Both the position numbers and the translations under genes were made by a program. Source: Symbiodinium natans (taxonomy: Eukaryota; Sar; Dinophyceae; Suessiales; Symbiodiniaceae). From it: a DNA stretch of 64,000 nucleotides. Positions 12,837 through 25,230 of the stretch are shown in pieces. Under the pieces are notes generated by a model. It ran no database searches and was not told the origin of the DNA. It saw nothing but the letters and a program-made list of their open reading frames with translations. Position 1 is the stretch's first letter. Every line of letters begins with the position of its first letter. Where the stretch lies: positions 248,001-312,000 of the forward strand of contig CAJNDS010000202.1 in the NCBI GenBank assembly GCA_905221605.1. The letters are read 5' to 3'.

Positions 12837-13649
12837 TGGTGTTATGGTTACTGTCAGTATTTTATTCTTCTTAGTATTTGTGTAATTTTCCCCGAATGTT
12901 ACCCTCAAAATGTGAACACGTCTCTCCTAGCATCCCAGGCATGGACCCACCTCAGCAAGCCTGCAAGCCACGGAAGCCTCCCAAAGCCCCCCCCCCCCAA
13001 GCCCCCAAAGACGGGGATTATTGGGAATTTAGCGTTTATAGGGTTTATAGGGTTGGGGTTTGGGGTTTGTTAGGAATTTAGTGTTTATAGTGTTTATAGG
13101 GTTTATAGGGTTGGGGTTTGGGGTTTTAGGGTTGAAGGTTTAGGGTCCCTAAAATGACCAACAGCCCCTGCAGCCCTCTGCACCCGTCGCCTCGGCAGGT
13201 GGCGCCTGGCACCGCTGCTCAACTCTGCATATTGAGGAGTGTGCGGGTTTGGAGAGGGTGCTTGAGTCTGAAGGCTTTCAAGGTTTAGGACTTAAAGAAT
13301 TCGGGGGGGCAAAAGCCTCTCAGCACCGGACCACGACAACCTCCGCACTCTGTACCTTGCATCCTTACAGGCCTCAAAAGACAATGGCCTCTAAGCCTTA
13401 AACCCGCGGAGCCAAGGAGCCAAGGCGCCCAAACCCTAAACCCTAAGCCGTAAACGTAAACCCTAAACCCTAAACCCTAAACCCTAAACCCTAAACCCTA
13501 AACCCTAAATCCATTTGCGCTCGAAGCCTCTGCGGGTGCTGCTGCCTCTTCGGCGGCCGCAGTGCGCGCGACGGCCGCCTGACACCACGACTCGGCTCAG
13601 CGGAGGTGTTGGGCATCTACCCTAGAAGTTTTTATTGGCTTTTGAGATT

Positions 13650-13747
13650 TGCGGGTTTCCGAGGGGTACCTTATTGGGGTCCTGAAAAAGGGATCCCACT
13701 GTTTGGGGGGCCTATCTTGGGGTTCCCATATTCTTGTAAACCCCCAT
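13650..13747. mobile_element. MITE-like element, family D (GGGGGTTT..CGA ends)
   Basis: Begins GGGTTTCCGAGGGGTACCTT and ends with the inverted counterpart TGTAAACCCCCAT. Related copies lie at 34464-34571, 37973-38085, 50837-50951, 52405-52505 and 60179-60230. No coding capacity. Confidence 0.6.
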
Positions 13748-14189
13748 TTAGGGTTGGTGTCCAAAGGCTTCAGGTAGGGCACAAGACTTCGAAGGAGTGG
13801 GTTTTGGTCTCTAGGTCGGTTGGGGTCGAAGTGTTCTTTTTGCGCAGTGTGGGCTTGTGAGATGTTGACCAGCGTGTGTACCTCAGGGTCAACAAAAAGC
13901 CTGCGTGGGCAACCACAGGGCTTAGGGGTTTTCAGTGTGTGTGGGTCGAAGGGTTTAGGGGTAAGTTTTTTGGGTTGTAGGGCATTTTAATATAATTCTG
14001 ATGCCAATTCAAAAACACCCCTCACAAGTGCCAGAGCCTTGCTCCAACCCTACTAGCACCATAAATCCACAGACCATGCGCCCTTACGCGAAAAACAGTT
14101 CTAAATTCCCTGCAAACAATGTAAGAACCTCCAGACTGTAAAACCACTCAACCACTCAATGCCAGAAGAAGCCGAAACTTTCCACGCTC

Positions 14190-14960
14190 TCAGCCAGAGG
14201 CCTCGGCAGCCACAGAGTAGATCGACTGGAGCAACCTGGGCACGCCGAAATGCCGAACCCAGAAGAAGCACAACTGCCCCTGAAGTATGGAGTATGCCTT
14301 GTTCCATACTTGAGCTTGACCCGTCTTCTTCCCTAAATTGCGGAGTTTTTTGGGCCAAACACCTGCCAACAATAGGGTTTAGAGTTGGTATATTTGGTGT
14401 CCACCCATCTAGCGGAACTGATGTCCGCTTCGCAGTCCAGAACATAAACGACACTAACGATACATGAAGGTCAGGGTTTAGGGTCTGGGTAGAGGCTTGT
14501 TCGAGGGGCAAAGGCAGGGAAGTATGTGTCCGAGTCATTGCGCAGGAGTGCAGTTGCAAAGGAAGCTGTGCACTCGTTTCATCACGAATGCTTGGTATGT
14601 GAGAGGCATGATGAAATGCATCAGGCTAAGCCCTAAACCCTCAACAACAGATCTCAGGCAACTCTTCGACGGCAGCAAGTCCTTTGCAATCCATTCCTTG
14701 ACGCCAGGGACGTTCAACAACAAGCTTCCTCATTTGGCCCACCGGACGTCTCCAATGTAGGTCTAGCCACAAGGGTTGGAGTATACTGCCCTCAAAAGGT
14801 ACGACAGCGCAGGCTGTAGGTAGATTGAACCGCGTTCCTGACACCTCTCAGTTTCCCACATGGGTGCAGACGAAGGCCTGGACGCTTCAACCGCAACGCA
14901 CCCGAAATCGGGCTTTGCATCCCAGCAACGATGCGATCACGTCAGGTGAGGGGCCCCCAT
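14190..14960 (-). CDS. Candidate minus-strand exons, unrecognised protein
   Basis: Three stretches on the same strand read as protein with plausible splice edges: about 14930-14850 (PDFGCVAVEASRPSSAPMW, followed by a GAGAG|GTGTCA donor), about 14722-14655 (VPGVKEWIAKDLLPSKSCLR) and about 14318-14190 (SILQGQLCFFWVRHFGVPRL). They are not shown to join. No domain recognised. The plus strand also has open frames here, so strand choice rests on composition and on the strand of the better genes. Confidence 0.3.
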
Positions 14961-16257
14961 CTGTCACCTGAGCTGTTTTTGGAAGTGCCTCTTGCGAAGC
15001 ATGGGGGCCCTAAAAACAAAGCATAAACTACATGACCAAACATGGCTTACGGGCTTCCGGTGTAGAAAATCGAGTGCAGGTTGCTGTGGGACAGGTGTTA
15101 CCTCAGGGTGTCGTGCCCGTTTTATGTTTCTCTGTGTCGGAACCTCTGACTCAGCAGCTCGTCTTATCGGCCCTCCGGTTTAGGGTTTAGGGTTTAGGGC
15201 TCGGGGGAGCTCCCCTGCAGACAATCTGACACTTGGGGTTCGATTTGAAGCAAAAGTCTGCACAAGACTTAGTTTGCAGCCCATTCCGCAAATGCAAAAA
15301 GAGACAGCCCACCAAGCCACCGCGCGGAACTGAACCAAAGCCTAGTCAGCCGGAAATCTCTTCAGGGCGTCAAGGGCAGCGTTTGAGGGTTGCGAGTGGG
15401 CTCGGAATCCTTCATTCGAAACCCAACTACCCCTAAACCCGTTTAGGGCCTCTGAGGCTGGACCAACATATCTGCGTGGATGTAACCTTAGAACCCTATT
15501 GAGCACCATAAGCGAAAAGACGTAGAGTACAACAGAACCCCGAACGAGCCCATGAACAACAAGGAAGAAGTAACATATCCCGACCATAAACTACCTGACT
15601 CCAAGTTAGTTCCTCTTTGGGTTAGTCCTGAGGGGTTATAGCATACTACACCACAAAAGACACTTCATTCGTAATACATTGGGGCCCTTTAGGTGCTCAG
15701 TCTCCTAGTCGGCACTTTGCCGAAGCAACAGCCGGGAGACTTCGGCGCTGGTGGCTGCGGGTGGCTCTGCCTTGAGACGCTCGGATTTTCTTTACAGCCC
15801 GGGTTTCGGGTTTATGGTTTAGGGTTCAGGGTTGGCACCCCCAAAAAGTGGCCTTCTGCTTTGAAACAAAGCTGTATAAACCCTATTGTACAAGGGAGCA
15901 AGGCCGCTGTCGCACGAGATGCTACTTGACAGGCTTTGACACGGGAGGAAAACGCTGAGATGTCAGCAATCCTTCATACTGTTCTTGAAAAATACCAGGG
16001 TTCTATTCTATACCTAGCCAATAAGGGGAACGCAGCCCTAAACCTACACCCTTGTTGCGTCTACCCTAAACTTCCCTGAGCCCTGCGTAAACTAGTCAAC
16101 CCTATACTCCGAACTTGGTACCTAATTATAGCAGACCCTGGACCCAGAATGAAGAAGCCGTGGAGCTTCTGCGTTGCCAGCCGCTGGTGGTGCCTCATCA
16201 GAGCTAAAAAAACACGTTCGCTCTGCTCATGTGGCCGTCTCCAGACTCTGCATTGCA

Positions 16258-16372
16258 CCCTTCTGTCTCTCTGTCTGTCTGTGTGTCTGCCTCTCTCTCT
16301 CTCTCTGTCTCTCTCTGTGTCCGTGTCTGTGTCTGCGTTTGTGTTTGTACTTTGTGTCTGCATACACATGTG
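16258..16372. repeat. Microsatellite (CT/TGTC)n
   Basis: A compound pyrimidine-rich tract of TCTC, TCTG and TGTGTC units. It keeps several frames open on both strands; these are repeat translations and not genes. Confidence 0.9.
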
Positions 16373-16504
16373 GTGCCTGGGATGCCCCCCTCTAACTTCC
16401 CAAGCTGCGCCAAATCAAGCCGCGACACCTCTGCATTGCTGGCGGGCGCCGGTGGTTCAGCCTGCAAACCGTAGCTGAATTGCCCTGTGGCACTGTGCTC
16501 TAAA

Positions 16505-16600
16505 CCCTATAAACTCTATAAACCCTATAAACCCTATAAACCCGATAAACCCTTCAAACCCTATAAACCCTATAAACCCTATAAACCCTAACCCTCAATG
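16505..16600. repeat. Variant telomeric repeat (CCCTATAAA)n
   Basis: About nine units of a 9-bp variant, CCCTATAAA, in place of the 7-bp CCCTAAA. A normal CCCTAAA array follows at 16748-16806. The 15180-17500 stretch shows no supportable gene. Confidence 0.9.
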
Positions 16601-18124
16601 TTACCCTGCCAGGCGCCTGAGGATTTAGGATGTCTCAGGGCCGCCTCAGCTGCACCCTTCTCTCCCCCCCTCCGCTAAAAAAAGTAAGTCGCCCTGCCCG
16701 AATATGACAGTCAATCGTTAAGTGCCCTATGGTACACAGGGAATGTCTTCCCTAAACCCTAAACCCTAAACCCTAAACCCTAAACCCTAAACCCTAAACC
16801 CTAAATCAGTGAGCCTCTGTGCCGGCGGCTGGCGGAGTCGCCTCACGCAGACGCTTTTGCTTGCGCGGGTTCTTGAACAGGATGGGTTCAGGGTTTATAA
16901 GGTTTAGAGTTTAGGGTTTAGGGTATAAGTGTAGGGTTCAGGGTTCATCCGGACTTGTGTGGTCGGTCGGAGGGTTCAGGGTTCAAGGTTCAGGGTGTAG
17001 GGTTTAGGGTACAGGGTGTAGGGTGAGTTTGGGAACCTGATATATGCAAACAGGACAATTGCTAAACGAAGCCCCCCCCCTTCTCTTAGAGAAACCCCCT
17101 AAGTGAGTCCCCAAAAGTGTCGTACCAGAAGTATCCTTGGGGTGCTTAGGGTTTAGGGTTTGGACACCCGAGGTGTCGCTGTGGCTTCAGAAGCTGCCAG
17201 GCACGGGCTTAGGCCATGCCCAGTTTGGGTAACTACTCCGCCCAATATTACCTTGCCCTGTCCGTTGTAACCGGATTCCCATGGTGTAGCTCCCTATTCA
17301 TTTTATGGGTACGCACAGCAACGCAGAGGCTTCTGCATGCATAGTCAACCACTTGGGTGGTTGGGTCTGGAGATTGGGTTTCAGGCATCTGGGTGCTTGG
17401 TTGACTTGGGTGTTGGGTTCTTGGTAAATGGGCGAGGTCTATCCAATCTAACGTAAGTCTAGGACTTCAACCGCCCTTGGGTTTTTTGGGAGCTGTGCTC
17501 AGAGATGGCCATCACACGCGCCTTACGCAGAATGTTCGGAAACCTTACCTCCCTCAAGCACAAGGGTTTACAAAAGGAAGTCCGAACACTTAATATTAGA
17601 AGGAGCCTAGAACCGAAACCCAAACCCAAAGCTCCTCACACCGCGCCTCTTCCTCCACCATGGCGCTTCCCCGCCCCCCCCTGCGGCCCCGCCCAAACGG
17701 GACCAGGGCCGCCCCAGAAGGGGCAAAAAGTGCTGCCCAGGCAAAAAGTTCTCAAGGTGCAAGCATGTTTGGATGCTTGGGCCGTAGGGCATCTTCTCCT
17801 GGATGAACCCTAGAAGTCCTCCCTCTCTTTCTCCCAGCTCCGAGGCATTGGAAACGTCAAGCCTGTGTGAGATAACCCCCTAGAATCTAGAATTTCTGAT
17901 TCATAAATCCTAATTCCTAAACATGTTTTGTTGCAACTGGACTGTGAGTCGGGTCATCAACCCTAAATTCTTTCGAAATACAGTGCTTCTCACCTCCTTT
18001 GAAGTAAGGACAGCCGTAGGTGGGCACTTATAAGTTGTGTACTACGCAAGACGTGATCCGACAGAAAGACAGACGTGTGCAGATACATACACACAGATAT
18101 ACACCTATCTGTATAAACGTATAA

Positions 18125-18295
18125 ATATAAAGAGTATCTGTACATATATATATATATGTGTATATCTTGTTGTTTCGTGTATGTATGTATGTATGTATGT
18201 CTATATGTATATGTATATGTATATGTATATGCATATGTATATGTAGAGGTATATGTACATGTATGTATGGATGTGTGTATATGTGTGTATCCCGC
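18125..18295. repeat. Microsatellite (TATG)n/(TATATG)n
   Basis: TATG and TATATG units. Frames rich in Met-Tyr-Cys-Val on one strand and His-Ile-Tyr-Thr on the other are repeat translations. Confidence 0.92.
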
Positions 18296-18661
18296 AATAG
18301 GTTTCAGGCGTTTGTAGTTGAGAGTTGCTCAGGAGCACGGGCTCTCTTTTGGACGCACTGCGCAAGCTTGCAGCCCAGGCACATCACAGTCCCCAGGCTG
18401 CACCCACTCACAGACACCAAGTGCTTAACCTTGCTCTCTTGTCAGGTTTCACAACTTTTTCATCCCAACACCACCTAACCCCTTAAACCCCCTTCACAAA
18501 AAACCTAAGACCCCAAACCCCTTAAACCCTCAAGCGCCCATACTATCCCAAACCCTTTCAAGCCTAAGCCCCACACTGGGAAGCTGCTTGGCCACTCAGA
18601 GAGCTGCACATCGGCCCAGGTCCCTTTCAGGGCTTTCCGTGGCGGGCGTTTTGCGGGGGGT

Positions 18662-18662
<1 letters not shown>

Positions 18663-18704
<42 letters not shown>
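18663..18704. other. Poly-G tract of about 42 bases
   Basis: An uninterrupted guanine run. Sequencing or assembly error in length is likely. A similar but gapped G tract is at 37271-37415. Confidence 0.9.
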
Positions 18705-18705
<1 letters not shown>

Positions 18706-19469
18706 CGGGTTGTTTTGGGGGTTTAGGTTTCAAGGGGGTTTGAGGGATTTGAAAGTTTGGTGGTTTCGGTCTTGAAGGGGGGTTTGGGATTGAGAGAAAT
18801 TGTTTTAGGCGGGTCTTGGGTTCAGGGTTTAGGGTCTGGGTCGGTTTTGAGACAAGTTTTGGGGGTTGGGATTGAGGGGTATGGCAGGGTGCAGGGGCTT
18901 CGGGCTTGGGTTGTAGGTTTAGGGGCCTGGGGGTTTTTCAGGGGCTAAAGGTGGCAGCCCATCAACCATCTCGAAACAAGGGTCCCCCCCCCCTCAAGCA
19001 ATTCTGTTGGTGAGAATGAGGGAAGGCAGAACCCAAGAAGGGCCAAAGAGCATCAACAGTGCCAAAACATGGTGCTTGCTGAGGGCGCACTTGACCTGAA
19101 GTGTTTGGGTTGCTGTTCAGAAACTTTGCTTAGTTAAGAACGATATTAACAACTAGACACAGGGCGTCGTGGCCTCCTTTCAGCGCCTGAGAGCCTTCCC
19201 AAACTCATCTTTTGCAGCCACAGACCCTCCACTGTCAACTCCTGCGCGCCACCTTTTAACTGGTAATGGAGATTGTTATGGCAGCAATGACAGCCTGCCT
19301 AAGTAGCTCAGGCACACTGAGCTCTCTCGACCAAGCTGCCGTTCAAAACATTGGCATCCTGATAAATTTAAATTTTGGAAAGGTGCTGTCGCAGCGGTGA
19401 CAGAATTCACCACATATGTTGATTATAAGGGCCTGGATCATGCCCTAAGCAAGTCTAGAAACTTTGAAC

Positions 19470-19560
19470 TCACCACTCCACTCCCCATCATTATAGCATC
19501 CTGCTTCGCGTCAGCTTGGCACCACGGACGGGCACACAGCAGCAGTGCTGCCAAGCACTT
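19470..19560 (-). CDS. Candidate exon with hydrophobic leader-like segment
   Basis: On the minus strand a frame reads CLAALLLCARPWCQADAKQD, then MMGSG and a GTGAGTTC donor, preceded by a CCCAAG acceptor. The hydrophobic start resembles a signal peptide but no ATG is in frame just before it. Unrecognised. A plus-strand frame at 19667-20011 also begins with a leader-like hydrophobic stretch; which of the two is coding cannot be decided here. Confidence 0.25.
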
Positions 19561-20929
19561 GGGTTTCCTAACTACCTTTGACCCGGGCCGGTAGTGCAAG
19601 GAGGCTCGTGCCTTCGACTCACACTCTCTTGCAAATGCTTACGCCTTTAACTCGACCGCGGCAACTATGCACACCCCCCAGTTCCTGCTCTTCGCAGGGT
19701 TGTCGCTTCTGGGATGTTGCGGGCGTCTGCTGCACTGCTGCACCTTTCCCAGTTCCATTCCTGAGGTCTTGGGCTCCGGAAATGCTTCGCGGGTTTTCTT
19801 AGATGCAAGCGATAGAGGACCTGAACGGCGGCCACATGCCAAGGCATACCTACCAACAGCTCAAGAAAAGCTGCCAATAAAGCCTTTGGCCGAAGCTAGG
19901 ACTGATGGCTCGCTTTGGGGCACCCAAATCCGAAAAATCCTAGATCTGAAACCCCAAACCCTATGTTCAGGGTACCCCGAGAGGGATGGACGTTACTTTG
20001 AAAGAGCGTGAATGCTCCCAAGGCTGCCTATTTCCCGTTCTTTCTCTGCTTGCCCTAGGCTCGAACCCTGACTCACTACAGGTTCCCTAGTAGCACCAGT
20101 CGGCATTCTCTATGCCCCACCTCTCCCATGACGCTTACAGTCCCGCAGCCTGGGGAAATAGGTACCCTATCCCTAAACCCTGAACCCTAAACCCTAAACC
20201 CTAACCCCTAAACCCTAAACCCCTTAGCCCCAAACCCTAAGCCCTAAACCCTTGAACCACAAAGGGGTAAGGCGAGCCGGAGTCGCGGCTTCAATTCTTC
20301 ACACATGTTCACGGCCCGGCGTCAAGTGCGTGCTTTGCGCACGAAGGGCAGGTGCTCACCGCACTGCCGATTTCTCGTTGAAGAAGCTCCTAGCCTGGGC
20401 GCAAGCCAGTGGCGAAAGCCATGCACATCCACTTCTTCTAGATTATTAGAAAATCGATTTTTGTCAGTGCCTTGTCAGCGCAGTTCTGGTTGACAAACTG
20501 ATATGGCGAAAATGTAGACTTGCTCGCGCGACTTGACATTACGAATCCGGAGTTCAGGCGAATCAGGGTTTAGAGTTGAGGTTCAGGCAAGCCACCAAAC
20601 TCGGAGACTTCCCCTGGATGTCCTAAATGTGCCTGCGTTCACAATGTGTCAACCTCCCCCCTCCGCCTCCCCCCTCCCCAAAGCCCGAACTTCAGCCCCA
20701 AGCCCTCCCGAAGCCCGCAAGTTGCAAACCCCACAAACACTATAGGTTTTGGGGGGGTTGGGGGTCTCAATTCAGCCCGAATCCTTGAAGACCCCTTGTC
20801 TCCTCCCTAGCAACGATCCTTACAAGATCTACTTTTCCGAAGCCTCAGAGCCCATAAATCCCGACCCTGCGTGGTCTTTCAAGCCCTGAAGTAGCCCTGA
20901 AACCAGTCGATAGGGTTTAGGGGTTTATG

Positions 20930-21110
20930 GCATAGGGTTTAGGGGTTTAGGGGTTTAGGGGTTTAGGGGTTTAGGGGTTTAGGGGTTTAGGGGTTTAGGG
21001 GTTTAGGGGTTTAGGGGTTTAGGGGTTTAGCGGTTTAGGGGTTTAGGGGTTTGGGGGTTTAGGGGTTTAGGGGTTTAGGGGTTTAGGGGTTTAGGGGGTT
21101 AGGGTTTAGG
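20930..21110. repeat. Variant telomeric array (TTTAGGGG)n
   Basis: About 20 units of an 8-bp variant, TTTAGGGG, nearly homogeneous, flanked by degenerate TTTAGGG. The stretch 20500-22230 otherwise shows no firm gene. Confidence 0.95.
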
Positions 21111-22237
21111 GTTTAGTGTTAGTGTTTAGTGTTTAGGGTTCAGGGTTCAGGGTTGAGGGTTTAGTGTTTTGTGTTTAGGGTTTAGGGCAACCCAGGCCTG
21201 AGAGGCCCTCTGGTCTGGGGTCCTAAAACCCTAAAGCCCCTAACAAGGGACCTCCTCAGCCGCTCTGGCGTGGTCTCGTGGGTGGGGCACCAGGCCGCAG
21301 TTCGACCTTCTCCTCTGCGGCTTTGAGGTTCGTCTAGGGTTTTGGTTTGGGGTTCAGGGTTCAGGGTTCAGGGTTGAGGGCTTGGGGTTGAAGAGTTAGG
21401 GTTTAGGACTTATGGTTTGAGGTTCGGTTCTGTTTTTCGGGTTTCGGGTTAAGGGGTGTCGGGTTTAGGGTTGAGGGTCTGGTATTCGGATTTATTTAAT
21501 TCACGTCCCTTGTTGGCCATGATGAAAGCGATACGTCTTAAAGCCCCCTTGTGCTTCCTTCTAGTTTTTGGTTCTAGAAGGGAGCATCAAGACGTATGTA
21601 TCACTGTGATCATGACCCCCCAACTCTTCACTGATTCACTTCGAACATCCCGACCGTAGAGCCAGGCAACATGGGATCATGTGCGCTAAATTTAGGGTTT
21701 AGGGTTTAGGGTATTCTTTGGGGTTGGCCCTCCACAGGCTGACACTTTGGTGAGGAGCACGGGAGGCACGGGCGAGAAGAGGCGAAATAACATCTAGCAG
21801 CCCCACACTGAGTGGAATAGATCGCACAAGAGGCTTGGAATTCAAGGGCATAATAATAACTATGAGCTATTCCTATATCATCTCCACGAAAATGTGGTCC
21901 CGGTTGGGATCCTTATTATGAGGGGCCCTCTTATTTGGGGTACCCAAAAAGGGACCATAATTCCGACAACTGGCCATATGTGATGCTCTTGAGGGCATGT
22001 TCTTTTTTCGGATCTTCGGAAGCTTGGGTAAGGCCTGCAAGCCTGCAAGCTTCCATGTGAGTCCGGATCGAGGTTCTGGTCCGTTTTGGGCACCCAAAAG
22101 AAATTAGTGTGGGAGTAACCCACAATTTAGATCCATTATTCCTCCACCAAGGTCAAAAGCTTCTGCTGACGGCTGTGTTCACGCCCGCGCTCACTCAGTT
22201 TCGTGCACATAATCTGGCAGGGGGGGGTTCATCGGGG

Positions 22238-22346
22238 TTTACCTGGAACTCTATTTACCTACAGTTTGGTAGTAGCTACCCTTAATTAGTAGGTATAACC
22301 ACCCAGAAAACTGCAGGTGAAGACCGTCCCAGGAAAACCAGGTAAG
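22238..22346. mobile_element. MITE-like element, family C
   Basis: Inverted ends TTTACCTGGAACTCTATTTA and the counterpart GTCCCAGGAAAACCAGGTAAG. The centre carries CTACCCTTAATTAGTAGGTA, shared with the copy at 52803-52890; a third copy is at 55686-55790. A CCCTAAA/CCCTAA array abuts it at 22350-22466. Confidence 0.65.
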
Positions 22347-23790
22347 CTTTGAAAACCCTAAACCCTAACCCCTAACCCTAACCCCTAACCCCTAACCCCT
22401 AAACCCTAAACCCTAAACCCTAAACCCTAAACCCTAAACCCTAAACCCTAAACCCTAAACCCTAAAGAACAGCCACGCGGCCCCGTGGCACGTCGTTGTA
22501 AAGGCAAGGACGAACTTGGCTGTGGTTGGGTCCAGCCTGGGCGGAGCCAACACGAAGTCAGCATGATGAAAACAGCAACCCTAGGGTTTAGGGTTTAGGG
22601 TTTTGGGTTTCAGGGTTTAGGGTTTAGGGCTTAAAGCCTAAACTCTACGAGTATGATCCATGGCTCCATGGGACTCATGATTGCGATTCCTGGATGCCTG
22701 TGGATGACATGGACACCCTGTGTCTGAGCTGGACTTGCACGTCGCACACAGTGCCTGCAAAAGCAGATCAGAGGATGCGGCCTGTCAATTCTACATCGGA
22801 AGCACGTGACACTTCATGCTGCCCCCCTTGCGTTCGCACGACCACGAGAGCACAACAAAGAAAAAAGACACCGGTCTTTGGGAGCTTTGGGGAGAACAAG
22901 CTATTCGCATTAAGGCTTCGGGGGTTGCGGGCGCACGCTATACCCTAAAGTCCCTAGAGCCTACAAGCACAAAAAAAACCTCACACCCATGAGCCCAGCC
23001 ACGATCGATGCCGCACCCAAGCCCTGACTCGAACCCAGTCCTTAGTTCCCAAGAAAAAGCAGCGACTTAGGGACAGCATTCTTCTCGGTGATCGGGGACT
23101 CGGATTCAGGGCCTTGTTGGTTGACTTCTTGGGGTGCATGTGGAGCTCTCAACCAGAGCTTAAACCCCAAGCCTACTTTTGCCTTTCCGTGGGCCTCCGT
23201 CATCCCCGACCCTCAGCAGTCTCGTGAGCTTTGAACGATACGCTTTGAAACGTGTTCCTAAGCACGCTCCTCTCAAAGCCAATCAATCTCTCTCTCTCTC
23301 TCTCTTTTTCTAAAACACCTAGACTCAGACTGTTGGCTTTGACGAGCCCAAGAACCCTTGTGCAAGGAGTATAGACCTCTAACTACATCTAGGGAACTTA
23401 TTTGGGTTTCCCATTGCGAGTTCACACATCCCATATGCTGTGGCAACTAGGGAGGCTGCACGGGGCTTTGGGACCCTCGTAGTACTTAGACAATCACCCC
23501 ATGGACTTCAGTGCTGGTGGACCCACGGCTTCAGGGTGTATAAGGCTTTGTAGGTTTGTGGTTTGCAGCTTGTAAGGCTTCCTAGCAGTGGCTTTAAGGG
23601 CATTGGGGCCTTCAAGAGGTTCTAAGGGGTTTGAGTTAAGGGGCTTTAAAAGGGTTTAGGGGCTTTCGGAGAGTTGGGAGTCGACGCTGAATATTTTTGA
23701 GAAAGAGAAGGTTGACAAGTGGCTCCACGGCGCTGCCTCAGCATGGCCTGATAGCATTTGAAGGCCTCGGCTGTAGCTCTGCATCCCGTA

Positions 23791-23901
23791 TCTTAGTTAC
23801 TGAGGTCATAAGCCCCCTAAGAGTGTACACTTTTGGTTTTGTAGAGATTACAGTATCCCAAAAAGTGTAAAGTGTACTCACTCAGCTGCTAAGGTACATA
23901 T
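23791..23901. mobile_element. MITE-like element, family A (uninterrupted copy)
   Basis: Ends CTTAGTTACTGAGGTCATAAG and CTCACTCAGCTGCTAAG are inverted counterparts, as are the subterminal AGTGTACAC and GTGTAC motifs. Copies at 41453-41548 and 47652-47821. This copy is the best template for the intact element. Confidence 0.7.
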
Positions 23902-24984
23902 ACCTCATATAGGCCCTGTATACTTAAATTGCAACTTATATCCCCTACATTACCCCTAAGGTCCCTTTACAAGGGTCTGTGCGGCGGCCAAGACACGAAC
24001 AAACGCCGGTTGCAAAGGGAATACCTCAGCCGGCATGATGTGTGAGGGCTGGTTTGAGTTAGGACCGCAGACAAAAGGCATCGATAAGGGAAGCCGAAGC
24101 CTAGGGCAGCCACATCGTGGCTTCATGCCAAGAAGCTTTATTGGCAGGAAATTGAATGGAGTACGAGTGGGCAGATCATGTCTGCTGTTTTGGGCTTGGT
24201 TTTGACGGCTTTTGCTTGTTGGGGTTTGAAAGGGGTAGGGGTTTCTGGGTGGTGGAACTGCAAGTCGGGGAGTCTAAACTGGCTTTAGAGTCTCTTTACC
24301 ACCTGCCTAGCTGACACATTGCACACAGCACTGGCGATAGCAGACTGGTTTAGGGCTGGGGGGTGTAACCATGAGTACCCAAGGCACAGCCGATTCTCGT
24401 ACTTCACGACCTCGAGGCAGTTATGAGGTCTGTGCCGTGTCGGTTACATGGGCTCTCTCGTGAACTTCTCGGTGCTTTGTGTGCCAGGTTTTGGCGACTC
24501 ACCCAAGCGCACCCGCTTTGAAATAGGGGGGTGGGGGTGGCCGGATGGGGTGGTGAGTGCGCTTTGGGCTTGTCATGTGAGGGTGCCCCCCCGAGCTCTT
24601 GTAAGTTTCAAACGGCTTGTGCCGGCGTTGCATAAACCCGTCCCATTGTTTTGTTGTCTATACTTTCAAACTTGGTGCACCTCCCCCCCCCCCTCTCCGC
24701 CACTTGCTTAAAGTGCAGAAATGGATCTTATGAAGAGCCTGTGATTTTGAGAGGTTACGCCCGCCACGTCGGAAGTCTCACAGCGCCTAGGAAAGGCTTC
24801 CTTCTTCTCAGTTTGAGCCAGTCCGGAAACCCCTCTTGAAAACTTCAGAGGGAACTGGGTCTTTTGCACCTAAACGGGTGGAGGGAACTGGGTCTTTTAC
24901 ACCGAAACAAGTTGCGAACCCGAGGACCCGAGAATTTAGCGCATCCATGCACCCCCCCCCCCACCCACCTCAATGCGCAGTCTT

Positions 24985-25230
24985 TCATCTTGCTCCATGT
25001 CGACCTGGGCAACAGGAGATTACACACATCTGGTCCACTGCCTTAAAATGCATTTTGAGGCTGTTGCCGCTTCGCCCGAGAAAGCTTATGCATGAAAGCC
25101 CCCATTCACTATACTCACTCCAACAGCTGCGAAGAGCCTCAAGCGCTTGCCAGGGCGCTCGGCCCCTGTCCAAATCGACAGACAGGGAGCGAATGGGCAA
25201 ACCACGCTTCTCGCCGTGCGAGAACCTCAA
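24985..25230 (-). CDS. Candidate exon, unrecognised protein
   Basis: A minus-strand frame with strongly protein-like composition, including RSLSVDLDRGRAPWQALEAL, SCWSEYSEWGL and SLKMHFKAVDQM, the last followed by a possible GTGTGT donor. A plus-strand frame over the same bases is rich in Pro, Ser and Arg and looks less likely. No domain recognised. Confidence 0.35.
   Translation of the reverse strand: MRFSHGEKRGLPIRSLSVDLDRGRAPWQALEALRSCWSEYSEWGLSCISFLGRSGNSLKMHFKAVDQMCVISCCPGRHGAR

Noticed and set aside
16149-16478. Frames of Leu-Ser-Val-Cys repeats on both strands
   Set aside because: Translation of a microsatellite.
20930-21110. CRISPR-like or other regularly spaced array
   Set aside because: It is a simple 8-bp tandem repeat with no spacers.
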